From Acidobacteriota bacterium (GTDB lineage: Bacteria; Pseudomonadota; Alphaproteobacteria; Caulobacterales; Hyphomonadaceae), in the NCBI GenBank assembly GCA_016712445.1, contig JADJRB010000001.1:744001-808000 (forward strand): a stretch of DNA of 64,000 nucleotides, in the 5' to 3' direction. How positions within the stretch are numbered: the first letter of the stretch is position 1; every line of letters starts with the position of its first letter. Made by a program: the position numbers and the translations under genes. Below the pieces are notes generated by a model that worked only from the letters and a program-made list of their open reading frames with translations, was not told where the DNA came from and searched no databases. Below, piece by piece: positions 42,661-51,561 of the stretch.

Positions 42661-43641
42661 TCACACGCGCCGGTGCGGATCGGAATGGTCCCATTCAGCC
42701 AGCAGCATCCGCAGCGCCGAGATGAACGCGATCGGCTGGTCCAGCATGACATGGTGGCGCGCATGCGGGATCGATACGAACGGCACCTGATGGCCCAGCA
42801 GGCTGCGCATGTGGTCGCGCACGATGTCCGGCATCAGCGCGCTTTCCTCGCCCCGGATGATCGCCACCCGGCACTTCGCCGCCTTCAGCAGCTCCCCGCC
42901 ATCGCGGCCCGGCTCGAACCGCGTCCAGATCGTCGGATCGAACTTCCAGGTCCAGCCACCCTCTGCCCGCTTCAGGCTCCAGCGCGCGATATAGTCCATC
43001 GCAAAATGGTTTTCGCAGAGCTGCGGCGGCGCCAGCCGAAACCGCGCCAGTGCCGTGGCAAGGTCCTGATAGATCCGGTGCGGACGCCCGGCGCGCGACG
43101 GCCCCTGGTGCGGCCGCTCGGGCGGGTTCACCGGGCTGTCGACGATCACCATGCCTTCGAACCGTTCGCCATGCTCTGCGCCGGTCACCAGTGTCACGAA
43201 CCCGCCGAAGGAATGCGCCACGATCACCGGCTTGCGTGGCCCCTCGAACAAGCCGGCATCCTCCGCCACCGCCACCTGCTCGGCCGAAAAGGTCGCCATG
43301 TCATAGTTCTCGCGCCACGCGCTTTCGCCCATGCCGGAGAAGGTCAGCGCCGCCACGTTGTAGTGCTCGGCAAAATAGGGCGCGATGAAATCCCACCAGT
43401 GCGCGTGCGCACCATTTCCGTGTACGAACAAAAGCCCCGGCGCACCGCGCTTGCCCCAGCGCTGGTAGCTGACCTCGGCCCCCAGCACCTCGATCCGGTG
43501 TGTTTCGTAGGGTGTCGCCACCGCATCCGGAAACCAGTCAGGCGCCGGCGGCAGCGCGCCGCGATAGTCAGCAAGCGGCCCGCCCTCGGACGGCATCTCC
43601 GCCGGCTGGTCGCGGACGATCGGATCATTGTCGCGGCTCAT
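42661..43641 (-). CDS. Alpha/beta-hydrolase fold protein
   Basis: 326 aa from ATG 43641 with GGGGAGG upstream. LLFVHGNGAHAHWWD is the oxyanion-hole HG motif, IVAHSFGGFV carries the nucleophile Ser, and SIPHARHHVMLDQP supplies the late His. No signal peptide is seen, so it is cytosolic. The substrate (ester, epoxide or other) cannot be told. The charged insertion after the Ser motif (NPPERPHQGPSRAGRPHRIYQDL) is the cap domain. Confidence 0.88.
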   Translation of the reverse strand: MSRDNDPIVRDQPAEMPSEGGPLADYRGALPPAPDWFPDAVATPYETHRIEVLGAEVSYQRWGKRGAPGLLFVHGNGAHAHWWDFIAPYFAEHYNVAALTFSGMGESAWRENYDMATFSAEQVAVAEDAGLFEGPRKPVIVAHSFGGFVTLVTGAEHGERFEGMVIVDSPVNPPERPHQGPSRAGRPHRIYQDLATALARFRLAPPQLCENHFAMDYIARWSLKRAEGGWTWKFDPTIWTRFEPGRDGGELLKAAKCRVAIIRGEESALMPDIVRDHMRSLLGHQVPFVSIPHARHHVMLDQPIAFISALRMLLAEWDHSDPHRRV

Positions 43642-43727
43642 GGGCCCTCCCCGGCTTTTGCACACTGTGCGCCGGAGTGGCCGCGCCGATCAACCCCGCC
43701 CTTGCGTCAGCGGGGCCAGGCCCGGTG

Positions 43728-44372
43728 CTACTTGTACTTCACCGAACAGCCATAGGGTTTCGACACCGGCGTCGCGACCGGCCTGCCGGCCTCGATGTCC
43801 GCCAGTGCAGCGGTTACGTAGTTGGTCGCGGTCGCAATATCGGAAACCTTGGCGGTTGCCTTCGAATCGATCGCGCCGTCATAGGCCAGCGCGCCGTCGG
43901 CCGAGATGACGAACATGTGCGGCGTTGTCTTCGCGCCGTAGAGCTTGCCGATCGTCCCGTCCGGATCGAGCACCACGTGCGCCGGCGCCGCGCCGCGTTC
44001 GGCCGTCAGCGCATCGGCGCGCGCACCGTCAGCAAAGCCTTGCTTGCCCGGCGCCGACGAGATCACCGAAATCCAGACCACATCGTCCGCTGCTGCCGAC
44101 TTCTGCAAGGTCTGCATGTTCGACGGCGGCGAGGTGTAGTGCTTCTGCACGAACGGACAGCCATCATTGGTCCATTCGAGCACGACCGTCTTGCCCGCAA
44201 AGTCCGACAGCGAGATCGTCTCACCGGCCGAGGTGACGCCGCTGAAGTCCGGCGCGGCCAGGCCGGTCGCCGGCGCTGCTTCGGCGGTCGACGCGATCAG
44301 CGCCCCGGCCGTCAGCGCCACGGCGGCGGCCATGCCGGCGGCAAGTGAAAGATGGCGGCGGGTGATCTGCAT
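43728..44372 (-). CDS. Exported thioredoxin-fold redoxin (AhpC/TSA-like)
   Basis: 214 aa from ATG 44372. The N-terminus has a double-Arg motif (TRRHLSLAAG) and a hydrophobic stretch ending AEA, so it may be Tat-exported. The core is AAPDFSGVTSAGETISLSDFAGKTVVLEWTNDGCPFVQKHY: a redoxin with one active-site Cys in GCPF and no C-x-x-C. The C-terminal CSVKYK contains a second Cys. It lies 41 bp downstream of dsbD on the same strand, a likely electron donor. Confidence 0.87.
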   Translation of the reverse strand: MQITRRHLSLAAGMAAAVALTAGALIASTAEAAPATGLAAPDFSGVTSAGETISLSDFAGKTVVLEWTNDGCPFVQKHYTSPPSNMQTLQKSAAADDVVWISVISSAPGKQGFADGARADALTAERGAAPAHVVLDPDGTIGKLYGAKTTPHMFVISADGALAYDGAIDSKATAKVSDIATATNYVTAALADIEAGRPVATPVSKPYGCSVKYK

Positions 44373-44413
44373 CGTCGTCTCCTTCCGGAATGATTGTCTG
44401 CCAGGCATTCAGC

Positions 44414-46522
44414 CTAGCTGCCCTCGACAAGTCCAATAACAAGTTCTTGAGACAGCAATTCCGGCAGGACCTCCGGCTCGCTGCTACCGGCGGGATACCA
44501 GAGGTACATCGGCACGCCGGCCCGTCCGCGCCGCTTCAGTTCCTCTGCAATCACCGGATCCTTCTGCGTGAAGTCCGCCACCAGGAAGGCCACATCCGCC
44601 TGCGCGAACGCCGCCTTCACCTTCTTCGTCGACAGCGTCGTCAGCTTGTTCACCTGGCAGCTCGCGCACCAGCTCGCCGTGAAATCGACGAATACCGGCC
44701 GGCCCGCCGCTAGTTCCGCCGACACCGCCTCAGGGCTCCACGCGCCTTCGGCATAGGCCGGCAGCGTCGGCACGGTTGCCGCCGCCCCGGCCGGCACGTT
44801 CGCCTGCACCGCCGGCAGCAAGAAGCCCGCCGCCAGCGCCGCCAGCGCGAGCCCTTTGCGCACATTGCCGCCGCCGCGCGACACCCAGACCGCGAAGGCC
44901 AGCGCCGTCGCCCCGGCGAGCGTCCAGCCGACCGCCGCAGCGCCGGCAAGGCCCGCCAGCACCGACAGAAGCCAGGCGGCCGTCAGGAACATCGGGAACG
45001 CGAACGCCTGTTTCAGGGTGTCCATCCACTTGCCGGGCTTCGGCAGCAACTTGTGCAGGCCCGGCAGGAAACTCAGGATCAGGAACGGCAACGCCATGCC
45101 GAAGCCCATGGCTGCGAACACGATCACCACCGCCGCGGCCGGCTGGCTCATCACCGCGCCGAGCGCCGCGCCGAGGAACGGGCCGACACACGGCGCCCCC
45201 ACCACGGCCGCCAGCACGCCGGTAAAGAAGGCGCCCAGCGCCCCGCCCCGGCTCGCAAGCCCCGAGCCGGTATTGGTGATCGACGTGCCAAGTTCGAAAA
45301 AGCCCATCAGCCAAAGGCCGACACCGAACATGATCAGTGCAAGGACGGCCACCGTCGGCGCATGCTGCATCTGGAACCCGAGCGTCGCAAATCCGGTCGC
45401 CTGCCGCACTGCCAGGATCACCGCCGCCAGCGCGAGGAAGGATACCATCACCCCCGCCGTGTACCACACGCCGTGAGACTTGATCTCGCCGGCATGCCCG
45501 GTCGCCGCGGCCGACACCATCCCCACCGCCTTCATCGACAGGACCGGCAGCACGCAGGGCATCAGGTTGAGGATCACGCCGCCGAGAAACGCGAGGCCCG
45601 CGAGCCCCAGCAAGGCGCGCATGTCCACCGGCGCGGCGCTCGCCGCAGCCGTTTCGATGACGGCGGCGTCAGACGTGCCCGGCAGCACATCGCCGCGCAC
45701 CGCGCGGATTTCATAGCCCACCGGCTCGGCGCCCGGCGCCTCCACCCGGATGATCCCTTCCAGCGTCTCGCCGACCTTGCCCGCCCGGTCCGGCGTCAGC
45801 GACACGCTCACACCGCCCGGCCCCGCCCGCTGGGGCTGCTCTGCCGGATGACTGATCTCATGCCCGTTCGGGAAGAAGCGCACGCGCGTTCCTTCGGCGA
45901 ACGCGTCCTCCGGCGCGAGGCTGAGTGTCCACGGCGCGGCCGCGTCCGAAATACGCGCCTCGCCCGCGAAGGGTCCCGGCACCCTGGCAATCCAGCGGCC
46001 GATCAGCTCGCCCGATACCTGGTTCTCGACCGGTGCCCCGACACCGAGCACCAGCGATACATCGGCGGTTTCCGGAATGCAGACCGACTCGCAGATCAGG
46101 TAGTCGGCAACCCCTTCAAGACGCAGCTCCCCGCTCGCATCCTCCGGCACCTTCAGGGGCATGACGAACACGGCTTCGTCGTCATAGCCGTAGTCCATGA
46201 TCTCGCCTTCGACGACCGGCAGCAGCTTCGGCAGCGGCCACATGAACTCGCCCAGCGCGCCGTCCGGCAGGCCCGTATCGTCGTTGAGGATCAGCTGGGG
46301 CGGCAGGCCGGCATCGCCCGCATTCTTCCAGTAGATGTGCCAGCCCGGTTGCATCGTCATGTGCAGCGCCACGTGGATCGTCTCGCCCGGCGCAACGCTG
46401 GCGCGGTCGGAAATCAGCTCGGCCTCCGCCTTGCGGCCCGGCCCTTCCTGCGCCGAGGCGCCCGGCGACAGGAGGCTCAGCCCGAGAAAGGCCGCGGCCA
46501 CGGCGTGGTAAACGCGCATCAT
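44414..46522 (-). CDS. dsbD: Thiol:disulfide interchange protein DsbD family
   Basis: 702 aa. A signal peptide (AAAFLGLSLLSPGASA) is followed by a periplasmic alpha-like domain with ICESVCIPE (about residues 145-165), a central eight-helix membrane domain with LMPCVLPVLSMKAV and VGAPCVGPFLGAALG (the two membrane cysteines), and a C-terminal thioredoxin domain with FVDFTASWCASCQVNKL. It carries electrons from cytosolic thioredoxin to periplasmic proteins. Whether the start is ATG 46522 or 46519 makes a 1-residue difference. It is transcribed with the redoxin gene. Confidence 0.93.
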   Translation of the reverse strand: MMRVYHAVAAAFLGLSLLSPGASAQEGPGRKAEAELISDRASVAPGETIHVALHMTMQPGWHIYWKNAGDAGLPPQLILNDDTGLPDGALGEFMWPLPKLLPVVEGEIMDYGYDDEAVFVMPLKVPEDASGELRLEGVADYLICESVCIPETADVSLVLGVGAPVENQVSGELIGRWIARVPGPFAGEARISDAAAPWTLSLAPEDAFAEGTRVRFFPNGHEISHPAEQPQRAGPGGVSVSLTPDRAGKVGETLEGIIRVEAPGAEPVGYEIRAVRGDVLPGTSDAAVIETAAASAAPVDMRALLGLAGLAFLGGVILNLMPCVLPVLSMKAVGMVSAAATGHAGEIKSHGVWYTAGVMVSFLALAAVILAVRQATGFATLGFQMQHAPTVAVLALIMFGVGLWLMGFFELGTSITNTGSGLASRGGALGAFFTGVLAAVVGAPCVGPFLGAALGAVMSQPAAAVVIVFAAMGFGMALPFLILSFLPGLHKLLPKPGKWMDTLKQAFAFPMFLTAAWLLSVLAGLAGAAAVGWTLAGATALAFAVWVSRGGGNVRKGLALAALAAGFLLPAVQANVPAGAAATVPTLPAYAEGAWSPEAVSAELAAGRPVFVDFTASWCASCQVNKLTTLSTKKVKAAFAQADVAFLVADFTQKDPVIAEELKRRGRAGVPMYLWYPAGSSEPEVLPELLSQELVIGLVEGS

Positions 46523-46629
46523 CAATCGCAACCCCTGCAAATCCTTTGCCCGGCCAGCATATGCGCTGCCCGCACCGGGGCGCAAACCCCACTCGCCTCA
46601 TCGTGATGCCGCACCTGACCGCGAAAAGA

Positions 46630-46657
46630 AAACGGCCCTCCCGCGGGAGAGCCGTTT
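46630..46657 (-). terminator. Terminator downstream of the SapC-family gene
   Basis: AAACGGC-(T/C)CTCCCG and its complement form a 13-bp stem with one mismatch and no free loop bases at the centre, followed on the minus strand by TTTCTTTTC. It ends the SapC-family transcript about 38 bp past the stop codon. Confidence 0.75.
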
Positions 46658-46695
46658 CAATTGCGGGAAATCCGCGTTTACCTTGGGTTTCCCCG

Positions 46696-47487
46696 TCAGG
46701 CGGCGGCCTGGCCCGGGGGCGGCGTGCGCACGGCGCGCTGGATCACTTTCGACCAGTTGAGCAGCGACACGAGGTGGGCGTAGCAGGCGCCGAGCGCGCC
46801 ATTGTTGCGCAGCTCGAGATATTTCTCGGGCGGCAGCGCGTTCAGGCGCTCCTCGGAGATCGCCCAGTAGTCGGCAACCTTCTGCTGCGGGCCAACTTCG
46901 CGGCCCTGGGCATCGCGCGGCTGGAATGCCACGGTTTTCTGCTCGAACAGGTCCATCGCCGAGATCATCTTGACGAAATCGACCGTCGCGCGGCGCTGGC
47001 GCTCGAACTCCTTGCAGAATTCGATGGCGTCCTGCGTGAACTTGCTCGGCTGGCCGTTCTCGAAGAAGGCCACGTCCGGCTGGTTCGACACCATCGGCGC
47101 CGCGCGGTCGACGCAAAGCAACAGCCGGTCGGAGCCCTCGTCTGCGGCAAACACGAACGGATAACGGCGCACGAAGGCCGGGATGTAGTAATCTTCGATC
47201 ACGAAACCATTGGTGTCGACGAACAGGTTCTGGCCCTGGCGCACACCCATGACCGAAACCGGCGTGCGGTCATCGCCCACGAAGATGATCGGATACGAAG
47301 CCGCAGCCACGCCGAATTCGGTCACAGTCACCGGCACGGCATGCGCTTCGCGCAGGAACGCGAACGGCTGGGCCACCTGCTTCACGCCAAGGCCGCCATG
47401 GTTCTCGGCCGACAGGGGCTGCGGTTGCTTGTAGAACAGGACTTGTCCGGTGATGGGCGGCGAACCGCCAGCTGCAGTCGTGGTCAC
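46696..47487 (-). CDS. SapC-family protein
   Basis: 263 aa. The SapC layout is visible: GVKQVAQPFAFLREAHAVPVTVTEFGVAAASYPIIFVGDDRTPVSVMGVRQGQNLFVD at residues 33-92 and DYYIPAFVRRYPFVFAADEG next. SapC-type proteins were described as surface-array or export-linked factors in Campylobacter; the alphaproteobacterial members are uncharacterised. No signal peptide is present. It ends in a Pro/Ala tail. It is divergent from the DUF885 gene. Confidence 0.9.
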   Translation of the reverse strand: MTTTAAGGSPPITGQVLFYKQPQPLSAENHGGLGVKQVAQPFAFLREAHAVPVTVTEFGVAAASYPIIFVGDDRTPVSVMGVRQGQNLFVDTNGFVIEDYYIPAFVRRYPFVFAADEGSDRLLLCVDRAAPMVSNQPDVAFFENGQPSKFTQDAIEFCKEFERQRRATVDFVKMISAMDLFEQKTVAFQPRDAQGREVGPQQKVADYWAISEERLNALPPEKYLELRNNGALGACYAHLVSLLNWSKVIQRAVRTPPPGQAAA

Positions 47488-47594
47488 GGGCTCTGAACTC
47501 CTCAGGATTTGGCGCGAGTGCTACCGGAAATATACTCTGGCCACAACACCCGAACCGGGCTCAATTACAGTGCCTTTGCCGTGAAAAAATCGTC

Positions 47595-49550
47595 ATGCTC
47601 CCAACCCCTCCCACCGGCCGCCGCGCCCTGACTGCCAGTCTGGCCGGCGCTGTCGCGGCCATGCTGCTTTCGGCGTGTTCCGGCGACGCGGATCCGCAGG
47701 GCACGCCGCGCCGGATTGCGCGCGAGGTCGAGCGCACGCTGAACACGGTTGCGCAGAACGAACTCGTGCGCGACCCGGAGCTTGCCACCGAGCTTGGCCT
47801 GAACCCGGAGGTGGTCGGTTTTCCCTTTGCCGGCTTCCTGACCGACCGCTCGCAGGCGGCCTTCGAGCGCGCGCGCCTTCAGCGGCTTGAAACCCTCGAC
47901 GTGTTGGTGCGCACTGCCCGCCCTGCCCCCGGCAGCGCGCTCGCTCGCAACCTTGACGCCGTCATCGCCGCCTATGAAGCGGCCGAAGCAGTGCTCGTCG
48001 CCGGCCATGGCAAGGGCGACCTGTCGTCCTTCTCCCCCTATGTCGCCGACCACATGAGCGGCGCCTATCTCGACGTGCCGGAACTGCTGGTGCGCCGCCA
48101 GCCGCTCGAAACACCTGCCGACGCCCAGGATTTCCTCGCGCGCGTCTCGCAATTGCCGGGCGCGATCGACGACGATCGCCGCCGCCTCGAGGCCGATGCC
48201 CGGGCCGGCGTGGTGCCGCCAGTAGCGGTGCTCGCGCGCATGCAGGCGCTCGCCGAGGCCGGCGCCCGGGTGAACGCCGCCGTTCCGGCCCTCACGCCCT
48301 TGCCCGCGCCGCTCACCGTGCCTGCGCCCACGCCCGGCGCCGTCCCGGCCGAAGTTCCCGAAACCCCCGCGATCGTTGAAATCTTCGACAATCTGCAGAA
48401 CGGCGTCGAAGGCCTGACGCCGGACGCGCGCGCGGCCAATTCCAAGCGGCTGCGCGACCTGCTCACCGGCGACGTTGCGCCCGCCTACCAGCGGTTCGCC
48501 GACACAGTGGCCGCGCTGGCCGAAATTGCACCGGCCGAACCGGGCATCTGGCAAGTCGCAGGCGGCGACGCCTATTACCGCGCCGTCCTGGCGGCCTATA
48601 CCGGCACCGAAGAAACGCCCGCTGAACTGCATCGGCGCGGCATGGCGGATGTCACCCGGCTGACCTCAGAGCTCGACAGCGCCCTCGGCGGTGTCGGCCT
48701 CACTGAAGGCACAGTCTCTGAACGCCTAACCTTGCTCGCCGCGCAGCCGGGCCAGCTTTACGAAGCCTCGGACCTCGGACGCGCCGCCCTGATCGAGCGG
48801 CTGAGCGCGCTGACCACCCGCGCGCAGGGCGTGGTCGATGCCCAGATCGGCGCAAGTCCTGCATCGAACGTGACGGTCAGCATGATTCCCGCCGCGTTCG
48901 CCGCCTCCGCGCCGTCCGCCGCTTACACGCCGCGCACCGCCGACGGCCGCAACCCCGCCCGCTTCGAAATCAACCTCAGCCGGATGAGCGATTGGCCGGA
49001 CTACAGCCTGCCGACCCTCGTCTTCCACGAGACCCTGCCCGGCCATCATCTCGAGAGCGCGCTGACTGCCGAGAAGGCCAACCTGCCGCTCGCCCGCCAG
49101 CTGATCTGGAACGCCGGCTACGGTGAAGGCTGGGCATCTTACGCTGAAACACTCGCCGACGAAGGTGGTCTTTATACGGACGATCCGTTGGGGCGCATCG
49201 GCTACCTGCAATCGATGCTTCTCCGCGCCGCGCGCCTCGTTGCCGACACCGGCATCCACCAGCAGAAATGGTCGCGCGACCGCGCCATCGACTACATCAT
49301 CTCGGTAACCGGCCTCGGCGTCGAGGCGGCCGCCGACGAGGTCGACCGCTACAGCGTCTGGCCCGGACAGGCCGCCGCTTACTGGATCGGCCGCCAGCGG
49401 CTGCTCGACCTGCGCGAAAGGGCCCAGCGCGTGCTGGGCCCCCGCTTCGATGCCAGGCAATTCCACGCGGCCATTCTCGACGGCGGCCCCCGTCCGCTCG
49501 ACATGGTCGAGGCGGACGTCACCCACTGGTACACCGCCGCTTCGCGCTAG
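47595..49550 (+). CDS. DUF885-family lipoprotein (putative metallopeptidase-like)
   Basis: 651 aa with a lipobox (MLLSAC). The conserved DUF885 motif FHETLPGHHLESAL is present near residue 475, with HE..PGHH reminiscent of zinc-peptidase ligands, followed by ARQLIWNAGYGEGWASYAETLADE, another family signature. The C-terminal region has YSVWPGQAAAYWIGRQRLLDLRERA. It is probably an envelope peptidase; activity is not established for most of the family. An Ala/Pro-rich insertion (about 215-255) is likely a flexible loop. Confidence 0.92.
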   Translation: MLPTPPTGRRALTASLAGAVAAMLLSACSGDADPQGTPRRIAREVERTLNTVAQNELVRDPELATELGLNPEVVGFPFAGFLTDRSQAAFERARLQRLETLDVLVRTARPAPGSALARNLDAVIAAYEAAEAVLVAGHGKGDLSSFSPYVADHMSGAYLDVPELLVRRQPLETPADAQDFLARVSQLPGAIDDDRRRLEADARAGVVPPVAVLARMQALAEAGARVNAAVPALTPLPAPLTVPAPTPGAVPAEVPETPAIVEIFDNLQNGVEGLTPDARAANSKRLRDLLTGDVAPAYQRFADTVAALAEIAPAEPGIWQVAGGDAYYRAVLAAYTGTEETPAELHRRGMADVTRLTSELDSALGGVGLTEGTVSERLTLLAAQPGQLYEASDLGRAALIERLSALTTRAQGVVDAQIGASPASNVTVSMIPAAFAASAPSAAYTPRTADGRNPARFEINLSRMSDWPDYSLPTLVFHETLPGHHLESALTAEKANLPLARQLIWNAGYGEGWASYAETLADEGGLYTDDPLGRIGYLQSMLLRAARLVADTGIHQQKWSRDRAIDYIISVTGLGVEAAADEVDRYSVWPGQAAAYWIGRQRLLDLRERAQRVLGPRFDARQFHAAILDGGPRPLDMVEADVTHWYTAASR

Positions 49551-49562
49551 GCGCCTGCCTCC

Positions 49563-49904
49563 TCAGGCGGCGAGGCGGATCACATCGCCGGACCGCACCA
49601 GCGGCCGGAAGCCCGCCTCGAGGTCTGCGACCATCTGCTTGCGCACCGAGGGATCGAATTCGAGCGACACGAACACGGCGGTGGCGCCGTAGCGCTCGGC
49701 CTCGGAATAGGCCCAGATCGGCTGGATGTCATGCGGCTTGCCGGTCAGTTCCAGCACCCGGAAGAGGCGCCATCCGCAGGCTTCCGGGATCGCGAAGATC
49801 ACCACCCCCGGCGCCCGCGCCCAGGCCGCATCCGCGGCTGCCCGCTGGAAAGACCACGCCTTGCCCGATTGACCGCGAAAGCTCACTGCGCTACCCATGT
49901 TCAT
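49563..49904 (-). CDS. Small protein of unknown function preceded by an SOS (LexA) box
   Basis: 113 aa from the ATG at 49904 with AAGGAACGG upstream; a second ATG is two codons later. No signal peptide or membrane span. The core (APGVVIFAIPEACGWRLFRVLELTGKPHDIQPIWAYSEAERYGATAVFVSLEF) mixes beta-type strands with conserved-looking Trp and Tyr residues. No family was recognised. The upstream GTTC-N7-GTTC-N7-GTTC repeat at 49924-49949 predicts control by LexA and DNA-damage induction. It might be an SOS effector; nothing more specific can be inferred. Confidence 0.82.
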   Translation of the reverse strand: MNMGSAVSFRGQSGKAWSFQRAAADAAWARAPGVVIFAIPEACGWRLFRVLELTGKPHDIQPIWAYSEAERYGATAVFVSLEFDPSVRKQMVADLEAGFRPLVRSGDVIRLAA

Positions 49905-49923
49905 GCTCCGTTCCTTGTGGAAT

Positions 49924-49949
49924 GTTCCTACTCTGTTCCAATTTGGTTC
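49924..49949. promoter_or_regulatory. Alphaproteobacterial SOS (LexA) box, overlapping direct repeat GTTC-N7-GTTC-N7-GTTC
   Basis: GTTC occurs at 49924, 49935 and 49946, each pair separated by exactly 7 nt, so two overlapping GTTC-N7-GTTC boxes of the alphaproteobacterial LexA type are present. The site is 20-45 bp upstream of the 49904 ATG, at promoter distance. The motif is exact on all three copies. Confidence 0.8.
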
Positions 49950-49996
49950 GCAAGAAGTTTTTGGTAAACAAAGGGTTAATTTGACAGGATCATCCG

Positions 49997-50335
49997 TTAA
50001 CGGACGATAGTGAACTTCCGGCTGTCGAAAACGCGAAGCACCTGCTTCAGTTCCCGTCCGCGCCGCAGCACCTGGCCGCCGAGCCCATACACCGCATACT
50101 GGCCTTGACGGTTTGCCAGCGCGGGTTCCTTCTCGATGCGCCAGGTGGGGCTTTCGGCATGCCGCCGGAAGATCGCGAACGTCGCCACGTCGCGACCGAA
50201 GCCGATCGAGTAGTCGCGCGCCTCGCCGGCAATCACGAGCCGGCCATAGACATCGAGTATGGGCTGGAGTTCGCTCTTCTGGAAAGCGACCACGGGATCG
50301 GCAGCGGGCTTGCGCGAAAACTGTTCCGTCATCAC
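49997..50335 (-). CDS. DUF2794-family protein
   Basis: 112 aa. The layout matches DUF2794, a small protein of Alphaproteobacteria: KSELQPILDVYGRLVIAGEARDYSIGFGRDVATFAIFRRHAESPTWRIEK, then QGQYAVYGLGGQVLRRGRELKQVLRVF. It is thought to be all-beta and cytosolic; the function is unknown. The first ATG of the MM pair is used. It lies upstream of the SOS-boxed gene on the same strand, 92 bp from its start. Confidence 0.9.
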   Translation of the reverse strand: MMTEQFSRKPAADPVVAFQKSELQPILDVYGRLVIAGEARDYSIGFGRDVATFAIFRRHAESPTWRIEKEPALANRQGQYAVYGLGGQVLRRGRELKQVLRVFDSRKFTIVR

Positions 50336-50579
50336 GGACAGTTCCGCATAGCTTTGCGCCTGCGTCCAGCCCCCGAAACAACTAACTGCGAATTAATCCG
50401 CATTTCCCGAAAACGCCGCTTTTCGGACTTGCCGCCGCCGCAGGCGCTCGCCATCTTTGAATTGTCGGGCGGAGGTCATTTACAAGTGCTCCAGACCCAT
50501 CAGCCCCCCCAGCCCCCTGGGGCGCTTGGTCAGCTTCCGTCCGACACCTCCCCCACATCCGCGAAGAAGGCCCGCGCAC

Positions 50580-51191
50580 TCAGCGTTTTCCGAAGCGCTC
50601 CAGCACCGGCCTGACGAGCTTGCCCGCCCGCTGTCCAATCCCGGACACATTGGCGAGCCTGCGCTGGATGAACCCGTCCAGATCTTCCGGCGCCGGATTA
50701 TCCGCCCAGTACAGCACGATCGCCGGCAGCACCGCCGCCAGCAGGCCGCGCTTCGAGTAGCGGTTATAGTCTTCCGAGGCATCGCCCGCCGCGGTCCACA
50801 CCATGTCGGCGACCTTCCACGTCCGCTGCACGGCGGGGCCCGCGCTCCACGGTAGAAAGCCCCGGCTTGCCGCCCGCCGGACCGCCTCGCGATTCGGCGC
50901 CAGCGCCTCGAGCCAGGCCAGCACGCCCGCCTTCACCTTGTCCGGAACCCGCATCCCCGACATGTCCAGCCCGGCCAGCGAAGCACGTGCCGCCGCCTCG
51001 GCCTCATCGAAAAACGCATCGATCAGGTTCACCACGCCCTGCGGCGCGGCGAGCGCCTGTTCACCTTCACTGAGCCCGGCGCGGCCCGCTGCCAGCCGGG
51101 CGGCCGCCTCGGTCCACCCGTCAAACGCCACGTCCGGCAGCAATTCGGCGAGCCACCGGCGGCGAAGGGTTTCGGAAGGTGGCTCAGTCAT
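50580..51191 (-). CDS. COQ9-family ubiquinone biosynthesis protein
   Basis: 203 aa from ATG 51191. The COQ9 / 'rpsU-divergently transcribed' family: an N-terminal helix set (RRRWLAELLPDVAFDGWTEAAARLAAGRAGLS), then EAARASLAGLDMSGMRVPDKVKAGVLAWLEALAPNREAVRRAASRG, which resembles a TetR-like fold that binds lipid or ubiquinone precursors. It is divergent from rpsU, the classical arrangement for this family. Confidence 0.9.
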   Translation of the reverse strand: MTEPPSETLRRRWLAELLPDVAFDGWTEAAARLAAGRAGLSEGEQALAAPQGVVNLIDAFFDEAEAAARASLAGLDMSGMRVPDKVKAGVLAWLEALAPNREAVRRAASRGFLPWSAGPAVQRTWKVADMVWTAAGDASEDYNRYSKRGLLAAVLPAIVLYWADNPAPEDLDGFIQRRLANVSGIGQRAGKLVRPVLERFGKR

Positions 51192-51215
51192 CGTAAATTC
51201 CGGTGCGGCGAGGGC

Positions 51216-51245
51216 TTGGCGAAGGCTTGTCCCCCGTGATATAGG
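51216..51245 (+). promoter_or_regulatory. Candidate rpsU promoter
   Basis: TTGGCG and TATAGG are separated by 18 bp, about 80 bp upstream of the rpsU start. Both boxes are imperfect. The call is based on spacing and position. Confidence 0.35.
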
Positions 51246-51324
51246 CCGCGCTTTCCGGGCTGTCAGGCCCATTCTGCCCCATTTTCCGGGCCGCTGCCCG
51301 AACCGAACCCGATGGAGAAGTCCC

Positions 51325-51534
51325 ATAGTACAGATCGTCGTCCGCGATAACAACGTTGAGCAAGCCCTGCGCGCGCTGAAGAAGAAGATGCAGCGCGAAG
51401 GCCTGTTCCGGGAAATGAAAGCGCGTCAGGCGTTTGAGAAACCGTCCGAGAAGAAAGCCCGCCAGCGCGCCGAAGCCGTGCGCCGCGCCCGCAAGCTGGC
51501 CCGCAAACGCGCCCAGCGCGAAGGCATCGTGTAG
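51325..51534 (+). CDS. rpsU: Small ribosomal subunit protein bS21, with an apparent ATA start
   Basis: 69 aa, IVQIVVRDNNVEQALRALKK at the N-terminus and EKKARQRAEAVRRARKLARKRAQREG at the C-terminus, unmistakably bS21. Family members begin M-V-Q-I-V-V, so the start corresponds to ATA at 51325. No in-frame ATG, GTG or TTG occurs between the COQ9 region and the conserved body, and GGAG lies 7 nt upstream of the ATA. The next in-frame ATG is in KKKMQRE and would remove a third of the protein. It is divergent from COQ9 and ends at a strong terminator. Confidence 0.88.
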   Translation: MVQIVVRDNNVEQALRALKKKMQREGLFREMKARQAFEKPSEKKARQRAEAVRRARKLARKRAQREGIV

Positions 51535-51561
51535 ACCCGGCGATCCGCCGATCGACTGAAC

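Noticed and set aside
45053..46606. A 517-codon ORF opposite dsbD
   Set aside because: Antisense shadow; dsbD is well supported by conserved motifs.
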